From assembly GCA_019420325.1 (NCBI GenBank), contig JAHZHK010000067.1, positions 1 to 15,609 on the forward strand: a stretch of 15,609 bases of DNA, in the 5' to 3' direction. The notes under the pieces were generated by a model. It saw only the letters and a list, made by a program, of their open reading frames with translations. It was not told the origin of the DNA and did not search any database. Position 1 is the stretch's first letter; each line of letters opens with the position of its first letter. A program made the translations under genes and the position numbers. Shown here piece by piece: positions 8,423 through 14,795 of the stretch. This DNA is from Coriobacteriaceae bacterium (GTDB taxonomy: Bacteria; Actinomycetota; Coriobacteriia; Coriobacteriales; UMGS124).

Positions 8423-8989
8423 ATGGCTGACAAGCAATACGGCATGCTCATCGACACGCGCCGCTGCGTTGGGTGCCAAACGTGTATCGTGGGCTGCAAG
8501 ATCCTGCATGGCTGCCCGGACGGCGTCTACCTTGGAAGGCTCGAGACCGTGGGGCAGGAGAACAACTACGTGGTGAGCGGGACATATCCCAACGTGAGCG
8601 TCACGTTCCGCCCGCACCTGTGCAACCACTGTGCCGAACCGGCGTGCGTGGCCGCGTGCCCGACGGGGGCCATGCACAAGCGCGAGGAGGACGGCGTCGT
8701 GCTCTCCGATCCCGACGTTTGCGTGGGCTGTGGGGCATGTGTGGCGGCATGCCCCTACGATGCGCCCGTGCTCAACGAGGCAGCCGGCATTGTCAACAAG
8801 TGTGACTTTTGCATAGACCGAGTCGAGCGGGGCGAGGAACCGCTGTGCGTGTGCAGCTGCCCGGCCGAGGCTCGCGTCTTCGGGGTCATTGACGAATCTG
8901 GGAGTGAGCTAACCGCGCGAATCGCGGAAGGTGCCGAGCAGCTTCTGTCCGAGGAGGGCACGAATCCCTCGGTATACTATCTGATGTAG
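8423..8989 (+). CDS. Four-cluster [4Fe-4S] ferredoxin subunit (DmsB-like)
   Basis: 188 residues. ATG 8423 follows GGGGGA and lies 14 bases after the catalytic subunit stop, so the two are co-transcribed. Sixteen cluster cysteines are arranged as in DmsB/PsrB/NrfC proteins: Cys15/18/21/25, Cys67/70/75/79, Cys100/103/106/110 and Cys127/130/142/146, with an extra Cys at 144. No signal peptide is present; the subunit is expected to travel with the Tat-bearing catalytic partner. It would carry electrons from a membrane quinol oxidase or other donor to the molybdenum subunit. The usual third gene, a NrfD/DmsC anchor, is missing downstream. The length is slightly below the ~200 usual for DmsB. The C-terminus NPSVYYLM is typical of the family. 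Confidence 0.93.
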   Translation: MADKQYGMLIDTRRCVGCQTCIVGCKILHGCPDGVYLGRLETVGQENNYVVSGTYPNVSVTFRPHLCNHCAEPACVAACPTGAMHKREEDGVVLSDPDVCVGCGACVAACPYDAPVLNEAAGIVNKCDFCIDRVERGEEPLCVCSCPAEARVFGVIDESGSELTARIAEGAEQLLSEEGTNPSVYYLM

Positions 8990-8998
8990 CAGCAGACG

Positions 8999-9032
8999 GG
9001 GCGTGGTCGACGGGAGTGCGTCGGCCACGCCC
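8999..9032 (+). terminator. 14-bp stem-loop after the molybdoenzyme operon
   Basis: GGGCGTGGTCGACG (8999-9012) pairs with CGTCGGCCACGCCC (9019-9032) with one T-G wobble and a six-base loop, starting ten bases after the Fe-S gene stop. Only scattered T residues follow, so it may stall polymerase or protect the 3' end rather than act as a classical intrinsic terminator. Confidence 0.5.
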
Positions 9033-9159
9033 ACGCCATAACGTAACATGGACAACAGCGGGGTTGGATGACCCCGTCGGCGTTGCGCGTTTTTGCGGCG
9101 CGTATGCGCTAACATGAGTTTTAGTTAAAAAGGGTTGCCCAGGGGGAGGGGACGGTCGC

Positions 9160-9807
9160 ATGGCCGAGGGGGGCTCTCTGTCGCATTTTGTCGACGCATT
9201 GCGTTTCAGGCCTGTCTTCACGACAGAATGGCTCGAGGGGCAGGACGGCCTGCGATTCAAACGGATGGAACTCGAGGCGGGCGAGTACCTGTTTCGGGCT
9301 GGAGAGTGCCACCCATACATGTATCACGTTGTAAGCGGTCTCGTCAGGATTTACCTGCTGTCCGACGAGGGTACCGCCAAGACGCTGTTTTACCATGCGG
9401 CCGGGACGCAGTTCGGCTTTCAGGGCTTCCGTGAGGACGGGGCAACCGTCAGCTCGGCCGTCGCAGAGGCACCGAGCACCGTGCTGGCCATAAGCTACTG
9501 CGACCTGTTTGCATTTTGCGATGCGCACCCCGCGTACTACAAGGCCTGTGTGGTCTATCTGTTTCAGATAGCCAACTCACAGACAGAGGAGATTGCGAGC
9601 CTCAGCTTCCAGACGGGCGCGCAGCGCTTGGGCGCACTGTTGTACTCGCTTGCTTGCTCGCAGCCTGCGAAGGCCGGGTGCGACGGGGACGAGATCGTGA
9701 TTCCTTACACCATTGACCGCCTGGCCGAAATCATCGGGGCACACCGCAACACGGTGACAGCGCGCTTGGGCGATTGCGCCAGGAAGGAGTCATCGGCAGG
9801 CAACTGA
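9160..9807 (+). CDS. Crp/Fnr-family transcriptional regulator with frameshifted C-terminus
   Basis: 215 residues as written; ATG 9160 has GGGGAGGGG upstream. Residues about 30-120 form a cyclic-nucleotide-type sensory barrel (ELEAGEYLFRAGE ... HVVSGLVRIYLLSDEG). A dimerisation helix and the Crp HTH follow, with YTIDRLAEIIGAHRNTVTAR at 183-202. No N-terminal Fnr cysteine cluster is present, so direct O2 sensing by [4Fe-4S] is unlikely. After ARLG the sequence becomes non-homologous and ends. A shift of one base at 9768-9771 restores RLRQEGVIGRQLKPIVVVDV and further residues to a TGA at 9861-9863, giving a normal ~234-residue Crp protein. As read, the final beta-wing is lost and DNA binding is probably impaired. 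Its position after the reductase operon suggests that it regulates it. Confidence 0.85.
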   Translation: MAEGGSLSHFVDALRFRPVFTTEWLEGQDGLRFKRMELEAGEYLFRAGECHPYMYHVVSGLVRIYLLSDEGTAKTLFYHAAGTQFGFQGFREDGATVSSAVAEAPSTVLAISYCDLFAFCDAHPAYYKACVVYLFQIANSQTEEIASLSFQTGAQRLGALLYSLACSQPAKAGCDGDEIVIPYTIDRLAEIIGAHRNTVTARLGDCARKESSAGN

Positions 9808-9859
9808 AGCCTATTGTTGTCGTTGATGTGGAGGGACTTGCCAGGAGTTTGCATGCGCG

Positions 9860-10210
9860 TTGAGGCGCTGTGGGTACGGCGGCTTGTTGTTCACATTCGT
9901 GAGTATGGGTGGTCTAGCGGGTGGTCTGGCGTGCGGTCAGTCGGCGGATCGCGTGGGCGCGCGAGCCACGGTTGCAGGATTGCTGGGCCTCACGTCGGCC
10001 GGAGCCTTTGCACTCGCGTTTGCCAGGGTAATAGTGCCAATCACTGTGGGCGAGTCTGGCAAAGGGAGAGCGCTCGCCTTGTAACAGAGCCGCCTTGACT
10101 CGGGCCTTGCTGCGGGGGGTTTGCTTGCGGGCGCTGCGGTACAAATGAGCGGCTCGGTTTCCTACGCGTTTCTCATGGTGGCTGTGCTTAATTGTGTGAC
10201 ATCAAGGTAG
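9860..10210 (+). pseudogene. Remnant of an MFS transporter (C-terminal part)
   Basis: One frame reads YGGLLFTFVSMGGLAGGLAC and then GQSADRVGARATVAG, the major facilitator pattern of a glycine-rich helix followed by the G-x-x-x-D-R-x-G-x-R loop. It is interrupted by an in-frame TAA at 10082-10084 and continues without a frame change as DSGLAAGGLLAGAAVQMSGS and a last hydrophobic helix, ending in TAG at 10208-10210. The N-terminal half and probably helices 9-10 are missing. It overlaps the end of the repaired Crp reading frame. The cargo cannot be told. Confidence 0.6.
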
Positions 10211-10295
10211 TTCACTTTCGGATTGCGACCACTTTCGTCAACCGATGCGCCCGTCGGGTTTAGGGGTTCCCAACGGCATGTCCCATAAAACGCCG

Positions 10296-10611
10296 CTATC
10301 CAGTTTCCGGGCGAATTGCAGTCTCGAGTTCTTGGCGAGAATGAACGCCGAATTTGTCGTAAATCCTGCTTGTGTGGCTGCGTACTGCTCCGGTTGAGAT
10401 AAATAGCGCGTCGCTAATTTGAGCCGTGGTGTTGCCGGCCATCAGGAGGATAAAGACATCAATTTCTCGCGGGCTAAGGCCTTTCGAGGATGCTATCTCC
10501 TTGAAATATGTGCCCTCGTCGTTTCCCATGGTCTCATCCTGGGTGGCCAGAACAGCATCGGGGGCGCAGGAAGGGCCGTCGCCAAGTTCTACAATGAGAA
10601 AATCTGACAAT
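10296..10611 (-). pseudogene. C-terminal HTH fragment of a split membrane-LuxR regulator
   Basis: About 104 residues: a linker of some 40 residues, then GLSPREIDVFILLMAGNTTA, IST-GAVRSHTSRIYDKFGVH and SRQELETAI, a complete LuxR HTH without its sensory domain. A stop codon lies immediately upstream of the TTG at 10610, so no longer frame exists on this side. The piece points the same way as the membrane fragment at 11464-12354, with the composite IS between them. Joining at the shared TGACAAT keeps the frame. An isolated HTH could still bind DNA, but no ribosome-binding site is evident, so it is probably not translated. Confidence 0.7.
10605..10611 (+). repeat. 7-bp direct repeat flanking the composite IS (left copy)
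   Basis: TGACAAT here matches 11464-11470 exactly. An 8-bp comparison has one mismatch. IS1595 elements make 8-bp duplications, IS110 elements generally none. A 7-bp match could also be chance. Confidence 0.35.
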
Positions 10612-10685
10612 CAACTAAATAGGTGATGATTCGGGGCCCCAGGGACCCCGGTGCTACCATGTCCCCGCCAAACTGATGAATTTGC

Positions 10686-10740
10686 CCAGACGCCCGCCCG
10701 GCTCATCGTTTGACGACGACCCCGCTGGGCGGGCGTCTGG
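10686..10740. repeat. 14-bp perfect inverted repeat upstream of the IS fragment
   Basis: CCAGACGCCCGCCC (10686-10699) is the exact reverse complement of GGGCGGGCGTCTGG (10727-10740), with a 27-base spacer. It stands about 50 bases before the transposase fragment and may be an IS-associated structure that limits transcription into the element. Confidence 0.6.
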
Positions 10741-10787
10741 ACGGATGGGACAAACCGATATGAAGAGAGAGCCCCCACTCCGCCCTC

Positions 10788-11070
10788 GTGGCGTCCCTGG
10801 ACGTCGAGGGCCTCGCGCTCCTCTCCGCCGCGCTGGACGAGCGGGCCTGCCGCGAGGTGCTGGGCTTCGGCACGTTCGCCAAGGCGGCCGAGCTCTTCAG
10901 GCCCGAGCCTACGTGCCCCAGGTGCGGCTCGTCGCCCTGGAGGGACGGCCGCGAGCCGTCCGGCCTGCGGGGGTGGAGGTGCCGCTCGTGCGGGGCGAGG
11001 TTCACACTCCCTCACGGGCACCGTCTTCGAGGGCAACAGAAGGCCGGGCTGCCGACGTGGGCCCGCTTCA
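10788..11070 (+). pseudogene. IS1595-type transposase N-terminal fragment
   Basis: From GTG 10788 the product reads LALLSAALDERACREVLGFG, FAKAAELFRPEP, then a zinc ribbon CPRCG ... CRSCGARF. This aligns with the N-terminus of the remnant at 4990-5690 but is clearly a different element. Between about 11005 and 11036 two compensating one-base shifts move the family segment LTGTVFEGN into another frame before KAGLPTWARF returns to the first. Homology then stops abruptly at ARF, where IS110-type sequence begins. The DDE catalytic core is absent. Confidence 0.7.
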
Positions 11071-11335
11071 CCTCGGAGAGCCCCGGCGGCGGGCGGCGCA
11101 GCAGGGGCGGGATTACCAAGGCCGGGAACAAGCACCTGGGGAGGCTCCTCGTCGAGGCCGCGTGGCATTTCGCCAACGCCTCGCGGCGCGCCAAGCCCCC
11201 GGCGCGGGGGCAGCTGGTCGACCCGGCCGTGAGGAGGCGCGCGCTCAAGGGCAACCGCAGGCTCGTCGATAGGCGCAGGGCGCTCGACGACGCGGGCCCA
11301 GCCGTAGCTACGGGATGCACGGCGCGCAAGCGCCA
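11071..11335 (+). pseudogene. IS110/IS116/IS902-type transposase C-terminal fragment
   Basis: In frame with the preceding fragment comes SESPGGGRRSRGGITKAGNK and then HLGRLLVEAAWHFA, the hallmark of the C-terminal Transposase_20 domain of IS110 enzymes, with the conserved serine region before GGITKAGN. The tail RRRALKGNRRLVDRRRAL also fits. The N-terminal DEDD nuclease domain is missing. The frame stays open to 11414, but sequence after about 11335 is no longer recognisable. This is a fusion by deletion, unlikely to be active. Confidence 0.7.
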
Positions 11336-11409
11336 CGGGCGGATATTAAACAGCAAGACGAGCGTCGAACAGACACGCGACTCAGCGGGCGGCACACCGG
11401 GTGACGATA

Positions 11410-11450
11410 TATAAAAAGGCCAGGTCTGGCTCTTGAAGTCAGGCCTGGCC
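11410..11450 (-). terminator. Rho-independent terminator on the minus strand
   Basis: GGCCAGGTCTG (11418-11428) pairs with CAGGCCTGGCC (11440-11450), 11 bp with one T-G wobble and an 11-base loop. On the minus strand the stem is followed by TTTTTATATAT. It would stop transcription about 15 bases after the break in the LuxR membrane fragment. It belongs either to the inserted element or to the regulator's original 3' flank. Confidence 0.8.
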
Positions 11451-11463
11451 GATTATTGCCTCT

Positions 11464-11470
11464 TGACAAT
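11464..11470 (+). repeat. 7-bp direct repeat flanking the composite IS (right copy)
   Basis: TGACAAT, identical to 10605-10611. On the minus strand both copies read ATTGTCA and place TTG-TCA in the same codon phase of the regulator reading frame. Confidence 0.35.
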
Positions 11471-12354
11471 GTTCTGCTCATATTAAAGGGCAAGGCGATA
11501 AAGGCCGCCACCGTCATCAAGAGCACCGACATGTAGGGCGTCCTCGTGCGGGAGCTTTGCCCGAACGTCTTCCAGGCGAGGAGAAGCAGCATGGCGGCGA
11601 CCATCAGCCCTGCGGCAAGCACGGCGTTCATGACAACGCCGTCTGGGGCGTCCATGCGGCACAAAACGCGCGACAAACCGTTTACATAGCCAAGGACGGC
11701 GACGCAGATGACGTAGCGCCATATGCTGATAACGAGCCCTCGTGCCTGGTTGGTGTTGTCGCGGTCCTCCTCGCCTGTATCGTCCGTTTTCCAAACGCCG
11801 GCTTGTCTCCCGGCGTATGTGAGCATGGCTGCGTTTGCGGCAAGCAGGGCAACGACGACGATGCTGTAAAGGGCGAGAGAGCCGCAGAGGGACATCGCAA
11901 GATAGGCGGCCCCTCCCGCCATCGAGGCGATGGCGATTTTTCGGCAGGCATCGTCGAATGCGAGCGATGCAAACAGCCGCTGCCAAACTATAAAGGAGAG
12001 GGCATGGCCCGCGCCCAGGAAAAATGAGCCAACGCCCAGTGCGCAATGCGACTTGGCCCCCATTGCGGAGAAGAAAAGAAGGGCAAACCCAATGGCCCAT
12101 ATTACAGAGGAGGCGCACGTCGTGTTCCTCCTGAAGGTCTTTGGCTTGAGAAGGCATCCAAGCCCAAACGAAAACAGAGCCAGCAGAAACCCTGCGGAGC
12201 GAAGGTTCTCAAACGTCGTCACATCCGCGGCATCCATGCCAGACAAAGCGGTGAGGGTCACGAGCCCCCAGGCACCAGTGGAGCCAAGCGCAAGAAACGC
12301 TGCGAACCCAAGCGTGGAGAGGTCTATGGCTGCGGTGTGGCCGCAAGGGGACAT
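11464..12354 (-). pseudogene. N-terminal membrane part of a split LuxR-family regulator
   Basis: The start at 12354 has AAAGGA eight bases upstream and gives MSPCGHTAAIDLSTLGFAAF. About 297 residues follow with nine membrane segments: six, then a charged cytoplasmic loop (KTDDTGEEDRDNTNQ, around residue 205), then three more ending TPYMSVLLMTVAAFIALPFN. At about 11464-11470 the homology ends and the frame runs into IS and terminator sequence. Related regulators have about twelve segments and then the HTH. The matching HTH is at 10296-10611 on the same strand; rejoining gives 399 residues in frame, but segments 10-12 would be absent, so sequence was probably also deleted. It is divergent from the intact flavoprotein at 12592, whose expression it presumably controlled. 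Confidence 0.8.
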
Positions 12355-12443
12355 TCGTCCAGTCCTTTCGGTTGGCGTGGGTCTGATGTGTGCGAGACGC
12401 ATTTGCAAAAGAGTCTAGCGATAAGGGGTCCCGATGGCTACTG

Positions 12444-12489
12444 GGTGAAGGCGAGACGGCAAATTCACCTGCTGCCTACCGAATTCACC
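12444..12489. promoter_or_regulatory. Operator-like array in the divergent promoter region
   Basis: GGTGAA at 12444-12449 (inverted) and TTCACC at 12464-12469 and 12484-12489 (direct; both in the longer AATTCACCT context) are spaced exactly 20 bp apart, about two helical turns. They lie in the 237-base region between the LuxR start (12354) and the flavoprotein start (12592). Such a phased array suits cooperative binding of a dimeric HTH protein, possibly the divergently encoded LuxR regulator. I find no confident -35/-10 pair alongside. Confidence 0.5.
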
Positions 12490-12591
12490 TACTCGGATGT
12501 GAGCTGGGCAAATGGTCGCCAACGTAAGGTTTGGCCTGCCATGGTGCGAACGGAAGGGATTCGTGCCACCAGATTCTCCGTAGGGGGAGCC

Positions 12592-14292
12592 ATGCAGAGA
12601 GCAATGAACCGCAGGTCTTTTGTCGCAGACGCTGCCGGAGTCGCAGCGTTCGCCGGTTTCGGGGCTGCAAGTGGGAAGGCCGATGAAAGCGGGCTGAGCG
12701 CCGAGCTTATCAAAAACGGCTCATGGAGTTTCGAGGTCGCACCCGAGCCCGTGCCCGAGGGCCAAATCACTGCCACGTATGAGGCCGACGTCATTATCAT
12801 CGGTGCCGGCATCTCGGGCCTTGTCTGCGCTGCCTCCGCTACTGAAGAGGGCGCCGACGTAATTCTGTTCGCCGCAAGCTCCACCCCCGTTTCCCGCGGC
12901 GGCTCCAACCACGGCATCGGGACCAAGATGCACGAGCGCCTGGGCATTACCACCTACAACAAGGACACCGCCGTCGGGATGATTCGCCGCGAGCTCGCCC
13001 GCGGTGGCTACAAGATCGACCAGAAGCAGTGGTTCCGCTGGATCAACGAGTCTGCCGAGTCCATGAACTGGATGATCGACTTCATGGAAGGCCAAGGCTA
13101 CACCACAACCATGGAGATCGGTTACACCGACACTGACGGCACCTTCACCGCCGAGCCCGGCTCTCACAACTGGGTCGAGACTTGCGACGGCGTCGAGTCG
13201 GGGGCTCGTTTGGGCGAGAACTACGTTATGTACGCCCTGGAGTCGAAGATTCTCGAGCAGGGAGGTACCATCCACTATAAGACCATCGCCCGCTACCTTG
13301 TCCGCGACGACGGCAACACCGGTCGTGTGAGCGCGGTAGTTGCCACCGATCCGGATGGCAACTACGTCAAGTACGTCGGCCGCAAGGCCGTCGTCATGGC
13401 TACGGGCGACTTTTCTGCCAACCAGGACATGATGGCCAAGTACTGCGACTGGGTCGCCCCGCTACTTCAGTACAACGAGATAGACTATGACGCGGCCTTC
13501 CAGTTTGGCGGCCTTGGTGGCGGCGACGGCCAGAAGATGGGCCTTTGGGTCGGTGCCGCGTGGCAGAAGAGCATCCCCAACGCCCCTATGATCGATGCGG
13601 TTGGACCCATGCCTTACCGTCAGTCCATTGCCGACTTCTCCGGTCTGCTGCTCAACAAGAACGGCCAGCGCTACTCTAACGAGGACGTCATCTTCTCGTA
13701 TGGAACATATGCCATGATGATGCAGCCCGATATGACCCGCTACGGCATCTGGGACACCGCCTATGCCCACTGGTTCCCCCAGTGGGAGACCTTCGGCGCC
13801 ACCATCGTCGCTGGCGAGGGCAAGGACCCCCTGTCGTGCGAGGCTTACCCGGCTCAGTGGGACTCCAACGTCGAGAGCGGCACCTTTGTCAAGGGAGACA
13901 CGCTCGAGGAGGTCATCGCCCAGCTCGACGGCCTCGACGCTGAGGCGGCGCTCGCCCCTATCGATCATTACAACGAGCTGTGCGAGGCCGGCTGCGACAC
14001 CGACTTCCACAAGGACGCCTCTCTCATGGCGCCCATCAAGGAAGGCCCCTTCTACGGATGCAAGCTCAGCATGAGCCCCGCCAACTTCCTGTGTGTCACC
14101 GGTGGCTTGAACACCAACGAGAAATGGCAGGTCTGCGACGCCAACGACAATCCCATCGAGGGCCTCTACAACATCGGCATCATGGTTGGTGATTCGTACG
14201 GCAACTGCTACAACTTTGCCGTTTGCGGTCACAACCTGGGCATGAACTGCATTAATGCCGGCTATAGGCTCGGCAAGGCTCTCGCTGAGTAG
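12592..14292 (+). CDS. Tat-exported FAD-dependent reductase (fumarate reductase flavoprotein-like)
   Basis: 566 residues from ATG 12592; an ATG at 12604 (residue 5) is an alternative, since the GGGGGAG upstream is only two bases from the first and fourteen from the second. MNRRSFVADAAGVAAF gives the twin-arginine signal. FAD_binding_2 features are GAGISG (71-76), SRGGSNHG (101-108), and a C-terminal MVGDSYGNCYNFAVCGHNLG near the cofactor. The acidic residue that normally binds the FAD ribose is replaced (VILFAASS instead of a LEK-type motif). Fumarate reductase His and Arg substrate ligands are not at their usual C-terminal places (NFLCVTGG, NCYNFAVCG). The substrate is therefore another electron acceptor. 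There is no cytochrome or FMN domain, so an external electron donor is needed. The frame is intact and codons are strongly C-biased, suggesting good expression. The cognate divergent regulator is broken. Confidence 0.9.
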   Translation: MQRAMNRRSFVADAAGVAAFAGFGAASGKADESGLSAELIKNGSWSFEVAPEPVPEGQITATYEADVIIIGAGISGLVCAASATEEGADVILFAASSTPVSRGGSNHGIGTKMHERLGITTYNKDTAVGMIRRELARGGYKIDQKQWFRWINESAESMNWMIDFMEGQGYTTTMEIGYTDTDGTFTAEPGSHNWVETCDGVESGARLGENYVMYALESKILEQGGTIHYKTIARYLVRDDGNTGRVSAVVATDPDGNYVKYVGRKAVVMATGDFSANQDMMAKYCDWVAPLLQYNEIDYDAAFQFGGLGGGDGQKMGLWVGAAWQKSIPNAPMIDAVGPMPYRQSIADFSGLLLNKNGQRYSNEDVIFSYGTYAMMMQPDMTRYGIWDTAYAHWFPQWETFGATIVAGEGKDPLSCEAYPAQWDSNVESGTFVKGDTLEEVIAQLDGLDAEAALAPIDHYNELCEAGCDTDFHKDASLMAPIKEGPFYGCKLSMSPANFLCVTGGLNTNEKWQVCDANDNPIEGLYNIGIMVGDSYGNCYNFAVCGHNLGMNCINAGYRLGKALAE

Positions 14293-14319
14293 CCACGAGA
14301 TTGATCGCTCGACTTCTTT

Positions 14320-14355
14320 GGCGGTGCCAGGCGAATCTGCCCGGCACCGCCTTTT
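14320..14355 (+). terminator. Rho-independent terminator of the flavoprotein gene
   Basis: GGCGGTGCC (14320-14328) pairs with GGCACCGCC (14343-14351), extended by GGC/GCC inside after one mismatch, and is followed by TTTTC. It begins 27 bases after the stop codon. Confidence 0.88.
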
Positions 14356-14795
14356 CATGTGCCCGCCGCGCGCGGAGGCGAGTAGAAAGCCATGCTCATG
14401 TGCGCGGAACTATAGGCGGAGTGAAAGAGAGGCAAGTTTCGCGGAATTCCTGCCGCACCTTGTCTCAGTCAGTTTTCGAGAACGCCCGCGTCAAGTGTCA
14501 TTCTGAATGCTGGCATTAAATATGTATGGCGTGCTCTCGAGTGTGTCCCGAAAGGCTGGTGCAATCCTTGGTACGGGCGTTCGAAATGCCCCTGCGAGGA
14601 CCTTGTTAGACGATCTCTGAAATTCACTCGGGTTCCAGGAATCATCAGGGATAGCGTAACAACCAACCAGCCCGCTGCTGCCCCAATCCTCGAATCGCCG
14701 ATTGCACCAACGCGGGCCCTCGATCCCATGCGCTCGTCTTAGGGCGAGATGGAGCGCTGCCGTTCGTCCGCGAGGAAAGGCCTGCGCCTGTTCCT
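14356..14795. other. Intergenic stretch, possibly with a gene remnant
   Basis: 440 bases between the terminator and the third regulator. A frame at 14508-14621 reads MLALNMYGVLSSVSRKAGAI and continues to a stop with a hydrophobic, Gly-rich character weakly like a transporter helix. There is no ribosome-binding site and no family call. GTTAGACGAT at 14605-14614 repeats part of the element upstream of the molybdoenzyme (5748-5757). Otherwise I see nothing definite. Confidence 0.4.

Larger units (their letters stand above)
10612..11463 (+). mobile_element. Composite IS remnant (IS1595-type and IS110-type) inside a LuxR gene
   Basis: About 850 bases separating the two regulator halves. From left to right it holds unassigned sequence with a GGGGCCCC-centred structure, a 14-bp inverted repeat, an IS1595-type transposase N-terminus, an IS110-type transposase C-terminus, and a minus-strand terminator. 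Neither transposase is complete and no matching terminal inverted repeats are visible at the two ends, so the block seems to be the product of nested insertion and deletion rather than one functional element. Confidence 0.6.

Noticed and set aside
9110..9127. TAAC-N10-GTTA as a Crp-type box upstream of the Crp gene
   Set aside because: Only four bases per arm and unlike the known Crp/Fnr consensus; too weak to list as a site.
10600..10627. Possible decayed copy of the IS1595 terminal repeat (AAATCT ... GGTGAT)
   Set aside because: Only about 17 of 28 positions match the intact repeat, and it would overlap the HTH fragment and the TGACAAT repeat; not distinguishable from chance.
12046..12591. 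Upstream extension of the flavoprotein B frame
   Set aside because: The frame is open, but it runs antisense through the LuxR membrane gene and the promoter region; the Tat signal fixes the start near 12592-12604.
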